From Planctomycetota bacterium (GTDB lineage: Bacteria; Planctomycetota; Planctomycetia; Pirellulales; Pirellulaceae), in contig JAQBZB010000041.1 of assembly GCA_027622275.1 (NCBI GenBank), forward strand, positions 1 to 43,572: DNA of 43,572 nt, in the 5' to 3' direction. The first letter of the stretch is position 1. Each line of letters opens with the position of its first letter. Shown piece after piece: positions 19,301 through 27,238 of the stretch. The notes under the pieces are model-generated. The model saw only the letters and a program-made list of their open reading frames with translations, ran no database searches and was not told where the DNA came from. Position numbers and translations under genes: made by a program.

Positions 19301-19588
19301 CTGTTTGAACAAAAGAAGTTTGATACGGCGATCCGAGCCTTTAAGCGTGTGATGTATGGCTATGGCGGCGAGCAGGCTCCCGATGATGTCAAACAGTGGC
19401 AGGCGGTCGCGGGCTACGAAGCCGGGCGATGCGCCGAGGTTCAGATCAAAACTGCCAGCGACGCGGACGCAAAAGCAAAACTTATCGCCGATGCAAAGTC
19501 GAGCTTTAGCTACGTGGTTCAGCGTCATCCCAAACACGACAAAGTCCCGCAAGCCAAGGAACAATTAACCAAGTTGGCAAAGCTGTAG
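16379..19588 (+). CDS. Large secreted TPR-repeat protein
   Basis: A 1069-residue protein. Residues 1-25 form a Sec signal peptide (MRPLFALTTFFVLTAVALM, cut probably near CPAQ-DN). The rest is about 20-25 tetratricopeptide-type helical pairs with recurring A..YY.G.A.Y...., F...FP.S.L...A and KYDAALAEF patterns, as in periplasmic YbgF/BamD-like scaffolds. The ATG at 16379 is chosen because GAGGA lies 8 bases upstream and the signal peptide begins there; the ATG at 16364 has no proper spacing. It leads the plus-strand cluster with ExbB, ExbD and the toroid protein, separated from them by 208 bases of repeats. A periplasmic scaffold for the ExbBD-driven machine is the natural inference. Confidence 0.88.
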   Translation: MRPLFALTTFFVLTAVALMTDCPAQDNAAAKSSPEALTVYSDAASFQNNGEFALSAEEWEKFIKQFPKDPLAPKARHYAGVCYLQLKAYDKAADHFETILKADPKFELAEDALLNLGWCRYETKAEDKTESYTKAAEAFSTLARQFPKGKFTDQALFYLGESAYALQKKPEAIAAYRKLVEEHQKSSLRSDGLYALGVTYEEEQAYPEAGAVYDLFLKEFPDSTLHTEVRMRKAETVLQGGDATAAEKMFGEVADVEGFASADHALYRQAYCASKLEKFEEAGKLYAKLGTNFPESTYLGEAMISAGRTFYRANDFANATAWFQKSIDAGRPDAPEAAHWLCRIHLQGKEPAKAIALAEQQTPKAVESTFLVNLKLDQADGMYALPARREEALAKYLQLVNEHGDHALASQALYNAAFTALDIGKYDDGLKHAAAFIAKYPEDRFLPDTKYVAADCNLKLGKHEPAEAGYRDLLANHKGHEEYASWRVRLGLVLYLQKKYEDAIAALQETVKELKQPAQLAEAQFLIGASQFQLDQFEPASQSLMAAIAADSKWRQADETLLFLSRAQRGLKQLDVAKTTVSKLITDFPESGLLDQAHFRLGEYNYAGGDYAAATAAYDVVIAKWNDSLYAPFAYYGKGWASLKAKQYLAGSESFTALIDKFPEHTLTPEAFLARGMCRRQTADLENAVKDFDAFLKTNPTQPQKSDALYERGLAEIGSKNFEQATATLESLLAENKEYASTANVLYELGWAYTNRNQPDDAVATFAKLATDHADNPLAAEANLHVAESLYAKGEFAEAVKFYTASKSKAEPGEVAERAVHKLGWAQYRLEKYDAALAEFVEQLKAYAEGGLVADGLFMKGECLFKLKKPADAFQAFTAAAKKPSADEQKQVLTLLHGGQSAAQDGKWQPSLEMLDQIASKFPDTPFLAEAIYERGFAKQNLKQLDEALKDYERATELSRGEVGARGQFMIGEVLFEQKKFDTAIRAFKRVMYGYGGEQAPDDVKQWQAVAGYEAGRCAEVQIKTASDADAKAKLIADAKSSFSYVVQRHPKHDKVPQAKEQLTKLAKL

Positions 19589-19601
19589 TCATAACGCAAC
19601 T

Positions 19602-19690
19602 ATCACGCTCCACCGTGATGAGCCGAAAGTAACCATCACGCTCCGCCGTGATGAGCCGAAAGTAGCCATCACGCTCCGCCGTGATGAGCC
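19602..19690. repeat. Three tandem 33-bp repeats
   Basis: Units start at 19602, 19635 and 19668. The core is ATCACGCTCCGCCGTGATGA followed by GCCGAAAGTA(G/A)CC. The first has one base change in the core and the third is cut after GAGCC. Each core is itself a hairpin (ATCACG/CGTGAT). They lie 13 bases past the TPR stop. Confidence 0.9.
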
Positions 19691-19746
19691 TTTCAATTTG
19701 GATTACAATCAAGAGAAGGGTTCAAGTGCGACACCCGCCACGAACG

Positions 19747-19776
19747 GGCTCATCACGGCGGAGCGTGATGGCTACT
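19747..19776. repeat. Inverted copy of the 33-bp repeat
   Basis: An exact 30-base reverse complement of 19661-19690, ending 20 bases before the exbB start. With the tandem copies it can form a long stem spanning the TPR-exbB gap, which may insulate or attenuate expression between the two. Confidence 0.88.
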
Positions 19777-19796
19777 TTACAGAATAGAGGCCCTGA

Positions 19797-20675
19797 ATGC
19801 TGCATCGCGTCGCCGACGAGCGGAAGCTCGCCTTGTACTCCGCCTTTTCGACCGCGCTGCTCGTGGCGGTGGCCAGCATCGTCTCACCATCGCTGACCTT
19901 CGGGCAAGATGGCGCGAGCACGGCCCCGCGGCCCGAGATCGAAAGCATCAACATCTTCCATCTCTTGGTGCAGGGTGGGGCCTTCATGATTCCCATTCTG
20001 CTGATGTCGCTGTTGGTCGTGACCTTCACGATCGAACGCTTTATCGGCTTGCGGCGCGTGCGCGTTTTGCCCGAGGCTCTGGTCGCCGGACTTGGTCAAC
20101 TCGGCGGTCCGCAAGGCGGGTTCGATCCGCGCAAGGCTTACAAGCTGTGCCAGCAATATCCCTCTGCGGCGGCGACGGTCGTGCGCGCCATGCTGTTAAA
20201 AGTCGGGAGGCCACACAGCGAGGTCGAACATGCCGTTGCCGAAGCCAGCGAACGCGAGGGGAATCGGTTGTATGCAAATGTCCGCTGGCTGATGCTGGCC
20301 GCGGCAGTGGCACCGCTGCTCGGGTTGCTCGGTACGGTCTGGGGAATGATTCGGGCTTTCCACGACACGACCCAGTTGACGCCTGATGTGAACAAAGCGG
20401 ACTATCTGGCCGAAGGGATTTACGTCGCGCTCGTGACGACGTTGGGCGGGTTGTGCGTAGCAATTCCGGCGGCGATCTTCGCACATCACTTCGAAGGCCG
20501 TGTTCAGATGCTGTTTCACCAGATTGACGAGATGCTGTTCAATTTGATGCCGCAAGTCGAGCGATTCGAGGGACGAGTCCGGTTCGGTCGGCAAGCCGGC
20601 GATGGCGAATCGGCGGATCAGCCTGACAGTGTTCCCGCGCCGCCCGTCGCGGCATCCAGTCCCGCTTCCAAATAG
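19797..20675 (+). CDS. exbB: MotA/TolQ/ExbB proton-channel protein
   Basis: A 292-residue inner-membrane protein that, with ExbD, uses the proton gradient to drive a partner reaching across the envelope. A cleavable-looking N-terminal signal (LYSAFSTALLVAVASIV, cut near TFGQD) is followed by three spans: about 54-75 (GGAFMIPILLMSLLVVTFTI), about 160-182 (LMLAAAVAPLLGLLGTVWGM) and about 205-232 (ALVTTLGGLCVAIPAAIF). The family signature APLLGLLGTVWGMI and the GIYVALVTTLGGL block are intact. The C-terminal tail is rich in Pro/Ala. GAGG lies 6 bases before the ATG. exbD starts 12 bases downstream. Confidence 0.92.
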   Translation: MLHRVADERKLALYSAFSTALLVAVASIVSPSLTFGQDGASTAPRPEIESINIFHLLVQGGAFMIPILLMSLLVVTFTIERFIGLRRVRVLPEALVAGLGQLGGPQGGFDPRKAYKLCQQYPSAAATVVRAMLLKVGRPHSEVEHAVAEASEREGNRLYANVRWLMLAAAVAPLLGLLGTVWGMIRAFHDTTQLTPDVNKADYLAEGIYVALVTTLGGLCVAIPAAIFAHHFEGRVQMLFHQIDEMLFNLMPQVERFEGRVRFGRQAGDGESADQPDSVPAPPVAASSPASK

Positions 20676-20687
20676 CAGGCCCGTCAC

Positions 20688-21107
20688 ATGGCAGTCAAAA
20701 TCCACAAAGGCACGGCGATCTCGACGCTCAGCTTGACGCCATTAATCGACGTTGTCTTTCTCCTCTTGATCTTTTTCTTGGTGGCGACGCGGTTCGCACA
20801 AGAAGATCGCGAGATCGATGTGCCGCTTCCCGATGCCAGTGAAGCGATGCCGCTGACGATCGCCCCCAAGGAGTTGTTCATCAATATCGACCAAGACGGC
20901 AGGTTTCTCGTCAACGGTCAAATCCTGGAGGCGGATGAGTTGGAAGAGGTGTTGGTGCGTGCCGTCACGAACAACCCGGTGAATCAGTCGGTCGTCATTC
21001 GGTCCCACAAACGTGCCGCGGTGGAATACGCCGTGACGGCGATCAATCTCTGCAAACGTGCAGGCATTCACGACTACATGATGAACACATCGGGAGAGGG
21101 AGGCTAA
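20688..21107 (+). CDS. exbD: ExbD/TolR-family protein
   Basis: A 139-residue partner of ExbB with one N-terminal membrane span (SLTPLIDVVFLLLIFFLVAT). Asp21 within the span is the proton-carrying residue of the family. The rest is a periplasmic domain with the usual FINIDQDGRFLVNGQ strands and VVIRSHKRAAVEYAV helix. Length and layout are typical. It lies 12 bases after exbB and 22 bases before the giant toroid protein, so the three form one transcription unit. The exact Exb versus Tol assignment cannot be made from sequence. Confidence 0.92.
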   Translation: MAVKIHKGTAISTLSLTPLIDVVFLLLIFFLVATRFAQEDREIDVPLPDASEAMPLTIAPKELFINIDQDGRFLVNGQILEADELEEVLVRAVTNNPVNQSVVIRSHKRAAVEYAVTAINLCKRAGIHDYMMNTSGEGG

Positions 21108-21129
21108 CCGCCTCGTCGAGACTGAAAGC

Positions 21130-24100
21130 ATGGCGAAGATACGTCGCATAATCCGCAAGACGAAGCAGCCGACCGAAGCGTCGTTCGACGAGCAGTTCTG
21201 GCCCGTCATGCTCGCGCTGTTCGTGCTCGGCGGCTTTCTGGTCGGAACCGTGCTGGCGTACCTCCCCTTTGAAGACGTCCCGTGGTTCGGGAACGCTTGG
21301 ACGTGGCTGTTCGTCATTCCAATCGTTGTGTGCGCGATGATTTGGTTGCTGAGAAAAGTGGCAAGCCGCGCGCTGCGACGCGGCGTTCAATTCTCCGCCG
21401 TGCTGTGCATCATCGTTCACTTGATCTTGTTCGTCATTTCGATCGAGACGAATATCTTCGGCCGCTTCTGGGAACAGTTTACGCAGTTGGCGGATACGCG
21501 GGACGAGCATGAGCCATTGATCGAGCCGGTTTACGAATCGGTTCAGTTCGAGTCGCAACCGGATCAGCAGCAAGATCTCCTCCGGCCCGTCGAGACGGAA
21601 ACTCCCGAGACGGAGATGGAACAGCTGCAGCAAGAGCAACAGGAGCCGCAACCGCCCACCGAGCGCCAGCCGACTCCCACGCCGGAACGCGAGATCACCG
21701 TTAAGCCGAACGAGATTCAGCGGCCGACGCCCGCCGAGACGGTACCGCGTCAGGCCGAACAGATGTCTCAATTGAGCCGGCAGACGGCAAAGACCCCGCC
21801 TCAGCCGAATCAACGGGTCGAGCAACCTCAACCCGCGTCGCAGCAGACGCCGCAGCCATCCGCCGTCGCTTCGCAAGATTCACAATTGCAACGCCGCACC
21901 ACCGAGTCGCAAGCCAATCGAGCCATGACGACGCCGGATGCAACGGCGCAAGCCGAACAGCCGCGCATCGAACGCGCCCGCGCAACGGAACAGCCGACTC
22001 CGCAAGCCACCACGGCGGCGGTGCCGACGATGACGCGCCAAGTTGCCACGCCGCAAGCCGTCTCGCGAACGCAAGTCGACGCCAACGTCCAACCAAGCGT
22101 CGCCCGGCAGACTCAGCCGCAGGAGGTGGCTCCGAGTAATACCACCGCGCGACAACAGGCGACGGCCAGTCCGCAGGCGGATCGCGTGGCGACGCAGCCG
22201 ACACCAACCCCCGCTGCAAACGTCCCAGCAACTTCGCAGCAACGCGAGCAGCAGACTGCGCCGCAGCCGACGTTGGCGCAAACGCCGACTCCCGTCGCGA
22301 ACCAGCGAACGCGTGCCACTTCGCGGCCTGATGTCGCGACGGTGGCCGCGGAAGTCGCGCCGTCACCGTCTCCGAGCGCCCAAGCAAATCCAACCATCGA
22401 GGCAACTTCGAGTGCCGTTGCCCGGACACAAACCACAACTCGGGCTCAATCACCGTCGAGCGTCGCCGAGCCAACGACGCCCGCGACCACGGCGTCGCCC
22501 ACCGTGACAAGAAGCACGCTCAGCCCGTCAACATCGTCGCCGACCACAACCGCGCCGCCGAGTGAATCGCAAGTTGCACGTCGTAGCACAACGAGCGACC
22601 GTGCGCCAACAACCTCGGCCGCCGCGGAACCGACCGCCACGGCAGCCGCCTCGACACCAACGGCCGAAGTCGCGGCGGCCGCATCCGCCGTGCGGCGGCA
22701 AGCGGTCACTAGTCCACAGGTGGCAGCCAGTGGAGGCAGTTTCAGCGCACCGAGCGCGTCGACTAGCGTCCCGTCCGTGACCGGTGCGACGGCGAGCCCA
22801 CAACGCGTGACAATGGCCGTGCCCGCCGTCGCGGCTTCGGCCGCTGTGGCAACGTCTGGACGGAGCACTTCGCAAGCCACGCCGAACGTGGCCGCAACGG
22901 CCGACAATGTCGCTCAAGCGGCGACCGGTTCGGCTTCCGGCAGCGCGACGGCAGTTGCGGCCGCGTCGAACAGTGTGAGTCGTCAGGCCACTTCGGGAGC
23001 GTCGGCCGCGGGCGCGACGCCGGCTTCCGGCGGACCGCAACTTTCACCGGCGACCGAAGTTGTCGCTTCGTCGTCTCGCGCGGCGGCTTCCAGTGTTCCA
23101 ACCATCAATTCCGAGGCGGCCCCTTCGAGCAATCCGGCACGCAGTATGCGAGCGGCCGAGCTTGCCGCTTCGCCCGCGAACGTCGACAACCCCGCGACGG
23201 CACAAGCAAATCCCGGCCCGGCCGCGCCGACGCCGGAAGCATCGCGGACGGCGATGACCCGATCGCTTGGTGGTGTTTCGGGTGTCGGGCAGGCTGCGAA
23301 TCTGGACCGGGCGCTGGAAGCAGCGGACAGCCCGTCGCTTGTCGCTTCCGGTTCCGCGCGACGAGCCAAAGCGACACAGAACACACCGGAGGGAGCTGCC
23401 TTGGCTCCGAGTGCTCCGGCGCTCGTGCGGCATTCGTTGGCCGGAGCGGATCGACCGAGTGCTGCCGCTCGCGCGACGACCACCGAAGCAGCAACCTTGG
23501 CCGGTTCGCAACAGCCCGCCGAGCTGACAGCTAGCTCCAGCGGAGCGCTCACGCGTGCCAATGCCAATGCCGCGCCCGGGACCGTGACCGCGGATGCCGG
23601 ACAAGTGCAGGTGGACATCGGGCCAACTCGCGTTGTTAGCGGAGGTGGAGCGAGCCGAGGGGGAGGTGGCGGACAACCGGAGCTGAATCAGTCGGCACAG
23701 GCACAGCAGTTGGCTCGCAGCAGTTCAGGCGGAACGCCGCAACCGACGTTGGCAAGCAACACGGTCGCCGCCGAAGCCGCCGCGCCCGCCGGTGCCGGAG
23801 GCGGGCAACCGACGCCGCAAGGGATCGCGCCGACGTTGGCGGAGGTCGGTCGCGGCGAACCATCGCAAATGGAGATCGGGTCCGGCGCAGCTCCTTCCAC
23901 CCAGTCCACACCGGCCGACGCGCCGGCTGCTGATGCGGCACTGGCCGGAGGAACACCGACGCGAGCGGACGGCGGACCACTCATGCCAGAGATCGCCGCC
24001 GCCGGAGGAGCTTCGGGCGGTGAAGAGAATGAAGACGAAGAAGAGCGAGCCCGACGCCTGACGCGACAATTGTCCGGCGGCGCGCCGCAGATCGCCGTGC

Positions 24101-26130
24101 GAGCTGAGTTAGCGCCCGGCATGGCAGCTGGCGCAAGCGGGCAACCGGCCAGCGCGGAACCGGATGCCAGTGCCGAAGCAGCGGGCGGTCAGTTGGCGAA
24201 GAGCGTCGTCGTTCGCTCCGCGAACGAACGTCTTTTCGCGGAGCGAAAAGCGACGATGGAAGCGGCTGGCGGGGGCGGCGAGCTGGCAGGAGCGATCGTT
24301 GTTCGCCGGGCGGAAGCAACCGATGGATTCACGGGAACGCCTGAGCTTGGCGGAGGAACAAGTTCGCCAAGCAAAGCCTCTCCGTCTCGCAGCTTCACCG
24401 CCAACGCCGTAGCGAGCGTGGCGATGGTCGCAGGTTCACCCAACTCCAGCGGTTCGCCTTCTGGATCGCCCGTCGATACGGCCGGAATCCGAGCAGCCGA
24501 GTTGACCGGCGGACGCAGCGGAGCACCGGTCGCGGCCACGGTCGGAGCCGCGGCAGGCCAGCAGCCGGTCGAAGGAATCGCCGATGCCGGTGCGATCGCA
24601 GGTGTCGCGAGTCAGTCCCGTTCGGCGGCAAATTCTGACGGGCCGTCTGTTGGGAGCGAATCGTCGAGCGCCTCGCCGATGCGACGTACGGCCGTTGGTC
24701 CCGTTGGTTTGAGCGGTTCCGTTGCGGCAGCGATCGATGTCCCATCAGCTCCGTCATCGACCGCGCTGGCAAGTGCTGACACAGGCGATGTCGGACTCGG
24801 CAGTGATCTTGGGCCGATGGCTCGACAATCGTCCTCTTCTCTGCCGGTTGAAATCGAAGCACCGGAAGGACCTGGCGGTCTTGGCAGCGTGGTGGCCGCC
24901 GACGTTGGGTTAAGCAACCGCCGCGCTCGTGAGGACAGCCTTCAGATTCAATCACGCGTAACTCGTTTCGTGCGCCAAGAGATTGGCGGCGCGCCAAACT
25001 TCAACACGGCGGCCGTGGTCGCGGCGGAGGCCTTCCGCGGCAGAAGCAAGCCGGGCGATTCGCCCGGTTCGATGGGCTCGGCGGCGGGCCAGCAATCGGA
25101 TAAGGCGATTGAGCTGGGCTTGGCTTACCTGGCTCGCCAGCAGTTAGCCGATGGGAGCTGGAATCTGCAAGCCGTCGATCACCGTGCCGCGCTCGTCTCC
25201 GATACCGCGGCGACCGGATTGGCGTTGTTGGCGTTCCAAGGCTACGGTTACACGCATCGCGACAACCGGTACGCGGCTGTCGTGAAGCGAGCGATCGACT
25301 ATCTCGTCCAGCATCAAAAGGACGATGGCGACTTGTTCATTCCGTTGGACGACGAATCGAACCGCAGCGTTTGGCTTTACAGCCATGGCATCGCGGCGCT
25401 GGCGATGTGCGAGGCCTATGGGATGACACAGGATCCGGAGTTGAAAGAGCCGGCTCAAAAGGCCGTCGATTTCATCGTTGCCAGCCAGCACAAGGAGTAT
25501 GGCGGTTGGCGGTATGCCCCGAATCTTGAAGCGGATACTTCGGTGACGGGTTGGATGATGATGGCGCTCAAGAGCGGCGACTTGGCGAACTTGGAAGTTC
25601 CGACCGAGACGTATGCCCGCATCGAGCGGTGGTTGGATATGGCGCAGGGTTCGCGCAGCGAGCGACACAAGTACCGCTACAACCCGCAAGCACCGGACAC
25701 CAAGGAGCAGCAGCATGGCCGCGATGTCAGCACGACCATGACGGCCGTCGGTCTGTTGATGCGGTTCTACACCGGGTGGCACCGCGACAACGAGGATATG
25801 GCTCGTGGAGCGGACTACTTGCTAGAATCTCCGCCGGCCGTCGGCACGGTTCGCGATCCGAAGCGGGATACGTACTACTGGTACTACGCGACGCAAGTCA
25901 TGTTTCACATGGGTGGCGAACGATGGCAGAAGTGGAACGATCAGCTCCGGCCTGTCCTGGTCGACACTCAAATCCAGAGCGGCGCGGATGCGGGGAGTTG
26001 GGATCCGCGACTTCCGGTTGCGGATCGCTGGGCTCCGCACGCCGGCAGACTCTACGTCACTGCGATGAATCTGCTGTCGCTCGAAGTTCATTACCGACAC
26101 TTGCCGCTGTACGACGAGACCGGGCGCTAG
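21130..26130 (+). CDS. Giant membrane-anchored protein with C-terminal alpha/alpha-toroid
   Basis: A 1666-residue protein. Three membrane spans lie near residues 24-45, 57-75 and 88-106. From about 110 to 1315 runs a low-complexity linker: the first 370 residues are rich in Gln/Pro/Thr, the rest in Ala/Ser/Gly. It has weak internal repeats such as RAAEL and GG(Q/E)LA...VVR spaced 30 residues apart. Residues about 1317-1666 form a prenyltransferase/squalene-cyclase-like helical toroid with ADGSWN, GGWRY and AGSWDP turns. That domain lacks the DXDD acid motif of hopene cyclases, so catalysis on squalene is unlikely. The layout (inner-membrane anchor, very long Pro-rich linker, terminal domain, directly behind exbBD) is TonB/TolA-like. 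A role as the ExbBD-driven transducer is inferred. Confidence 0.85.
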   Translation: MAKIRRIIRKTKQPTEASFDEQFWPVMLALFVLGGFLVGTVLAYLPFEDVPWFGNAWTWLFVIPIVVCAMIWLLRKVASRALRRGVQFSAVLCIIVHLILFVISIETNIFGRFWEQFTQLADTRDEHEPLIEPVYESVQFESQPDQQQDLLRPVETETPETEMEQLQQEQQEPQPPTERQPTPTPEREITVKPNEIQRPTPAETVPRQAEQMSQLSRQTAKTPPQPNQRVEQPQPASQQTPQPSAVASQDSQLQRRTTESQANRAMTTPDATAQAEQPRIERARATEQPTPQATTAAVPTMTRQVATPQAVSRTQVDANVQPSVARQTQPQEVAPSNTTARQQATASPQADRVATQPTPTPAANVPATSQQREQQTAPQPTLAQTPTPVANQRTRATSRPDVATVAAEVAPSPSPSAQANPTIEATSSAVARTQTTTRAQSPSSVAEPTTPATTASPTVTRSTLSPSTSSPTTTAPPSESQVARRSTTSDRAPTTSAAAEPTATAAASTPTAEVAAAASAVRRQAVTSPQVAASGGSFSAPSASTSVPSVTGATASPQRVTMAVPAVAASAAVATSGRSTSQATPNVAATADNVAQAATGSASGSATAVAAASNSVSRQATSGASAAGATPASGGPQLSPATEVVASSSRAAASSVPTINSEAAPSSNPARSMRAAELAASPANVDNPATAQANPGPAAPTPEASRTAMTRSLGGVSGVGQAANLDRALEAADSPSLVASGSARRAKATQNTPEGAALAPSAPALVRHSLAGADRPSAAARATTTEAATLAGSQQPAELTASSSGALTRANANAAPGTVTADAGQVQVDIGPTRVVSGGGASRGGGGGQPELNQSAQAQQLARSSSGGTPQPTLASNTVAAEAAAPAGAGGGQPTPQGIAPTLAEVGRGEPSQMEIGSGAAPSTQSTPADAPAADAALAGGTPTRADGGPLMPEIAAAGGASGGEENEDEEERARRLTRQLSGGAPQIAVRAELAPGMAAGASGQPASAEPDASAEAAGGQLAKSVVVRSANERLFAERKATMEAAGGGGELAGAIVVRRAEATDGFTGTPELGGGTSSPSKASPSRSFTANAVASVAMVAGSPNSSGSPSGSPVDTAGIRAAELTGGRSGAPVAATVGAAAGQQPVEGIADAGAIAGVASQSRSAANSDGPSVGSESSSASPMRRTAVGPVGLSGSVAAAIDVPSAPSSTALASADTGDVGLGSDLGPMARQSSSSLPVEIEAPEGPGGLGSVVAADVGLSNRRAREDSLQIQSRVTRFVRQEIGGAPNFNTAAVVAAEAFRGRSKPGDSPGSMGSAAGQQSDKAIELGLAYLARQQLADGSWNLQAVDHRAALVSDTAATGLALLAFQGYGYTHRDNRYAAVVKRAIDYLVQHQKDDGDLFIPLDDESNRSVWLYSHGIAALAMCEAYGMTQDPELKEPAQKAVDFIVASQHKEYGGWRYAPNLEADTSVTGWMMMALKSGDLANLEVPTETYARIERWLDMAQGSRSERHKYRYNPQAPDTKEQQHGRDVSTTMTAVGLLMRFYTGWHRDNEDMARGADYLLESPPAVGTVRDPKRDTYYWYYATQVMFHMGGERWQKWNDQLRPVLVDTQIQSGADAGSWDPRLPVADRWAPHAGRLYVTAMNLLSLEVHYRHLPLYDETGR
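24212..24247. repeat. Palindromic repeat inside the giant gene's linker
   Basis: Perfect 13-base arms, TTCGCTCCGCGAA and TTCGCGGAGCGAA, around a 10-base loop. The sequence resembles planctomycete intergenic palindromes, but here it is translated in frame (about residues 1028-1040) in the linker, where its product (ANERLFAERKA) stands out as charged among Ala/Gly/Ser. Confidence 0.8.
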
Positions 26131-26144
26131 CTCGATGGTCCTTT

Positions 26145-26204
26145 GTACGATGGCCTTCCAAGGCCGTCGATTGCTCGACGACGGCCTCGGAAGGCCATCG
26201 TACG
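26145..26204. repeat. Long palindrome, copy 2 of the family at 9242
   Basis: Arms GTACGATGGCCTTCCAAGG and its near complement, with a central ATTGCTCGA-type loop. It begins 14 bases after the stop of the giant toroid gene. No T-run follows. A transcription-end or mRNA-stabilising role is possible. Confidence 0.8.
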
Positions 26205-26511
26205 GGGAAGCGTTGCCGGGCGCAAAGCACAGGGCTCGCCTGAAGACGGGAATCCAGACGAGCCCTGCGTACCGTGAAAAAGGCCATCACGTATCGTGTT
26301 TCAAAGGTCGCCATACCTCGGCGACGCGGCACTAAGATTCACGGGCATCCCTGCATGCGTTGTCGCACGAGTACAAAGCAGGTCGCGTGCCACTCGGCGC
26401 GCGGGGCGGCGAACTTTAGAAGAAATCATGCAAACCAAAGATTTATTCGGCATCCCGGGCGGGCTCGGCTCGCAACAGCGTGTCGCCCGAATTGTAATTA
26501 TTGCAAACGCT
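26205..26511. other. Intergenic region, no gene seen
   Basis: Short open frames exist on both strands but have no ribosome sites or protein-like composition. A dyad (CAGGGCTCG ... CGAGCCCTG, near 26231 and 26255) is the only structure noticed, probably a repeat fragment. Confidence 0.4.
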
Positions 26512-26967
26512 TCAGCTGTCCGCGGAGGGCGTTGGGAACTTGTGCGGGTTAAGCAGAGTTGTCGCCATCGCGCGGAAGACCGGTTCCAGTTCTTCGAAGT
26601 CGCGATCCTCGGCTTGCCACAAGAGGAGGGCCACTTGTGACCCCAGCGGCGCGCCAACAATTCGGCATTGGATCAGCAGGTCGAGGTGATAGAAGTAAAT
26701 CTCGCGGCCGCGGGCCTGCACGTCACCGAATTCTGTCGCGTAGGGAGCCGTCTCCAGATCTTCGTACTCCTCGCACATGACGGCTAAGGCTTCGCCCACC
26801 AAGTCTTCGATGCTGCGCTGATCGTTGTAAAGCATCAACGCCCAGATACCGCCCTTGGGACTTTCCAGCGACAACGTGCGAGGTTCGTTGTCGATTTCGT
26901 CTTCGGTGATCTTCCAGCCCTCGGCGTAGAAGAACCGAACGCCCAGTTTGTCGTAGATAACGGTCAT
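26512..26967 (-). CDS. Conserved-looking small soluble protein, unknown function
   Basis: A 151-residue protein without signal peptide or membrane span (MTVIYDKLGVRFFYAEGWKI ... LLNPHKFPTP). Predicted strands open with VRFFYAEGWKITE, then GGIWALMLY, and close with a helix ELEPVFRAMATTL. The pattern VRF.YP..W.....-...SL.SP.GG resembles PsbP/DcrB/Mog1-like folds, where a small beta sheet is backed by helices, but this is only a shape impression. It stands alone, divergent from the TPR lipoprotein gene. No catalytic motif is visible. Confidence 0.75.
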   Translation of the reverse strand: MTVIYDKLGVRFFYAEGWKITEDEIDNEPRTLSLESPKGGIWALMLYNDQRSIEDLVGEALAVMCEEYEDLETAPYATEFGDVQARGREIYFYHLDLLIQCRIVGAPLGSQVALLLWQAEDRDFEELEPVFRAMATTLLNPHKFPTPSADS

Positions 26968-27238
26968 GTAATCGGTTCAAGTGTGCAGGTTGCCTGGGAG
27001 CCGAATATGCTAGCAACTGATCGGCCGTCGAGACACCGGGAGCGGCAAGCGGTAATGCTTGGGCAAGCTGTTTCCATTGTCCGGCTGACGCAGTTGTGTT
27101 ACTTTCCCGGCTCGCAGACTGTTTTGCGCCCGGCGGATTGCCTCGCCGTGTGCGTCGTGATCTGCCGATACTCCAGATGCGGGATCGCGATTGCAGTTGC
27201 GCGGATTTGCTTTAGAGGGTCAGGAAGACCACTTCCAC

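Noticed and set aside
19602-19776. CRISPR array
   Set aside because: Only three contiguous units plus one inverted copy, with no unique spacers and no cas genes.
22983-24997. Several long minus-strand open frames opposite the giant linker
   Set aside because: Low-complexity Ala/Ser/Gly codons read backwards rarely give stops. No start signals or domains are present.
25080-26130. Squalene-hopene cyclase activity in the toroid domain
   Set aside because: The catalytic DXDD is absent, the domain is tethered to a membrane-anchored linker, and it is not in the hpn operon.
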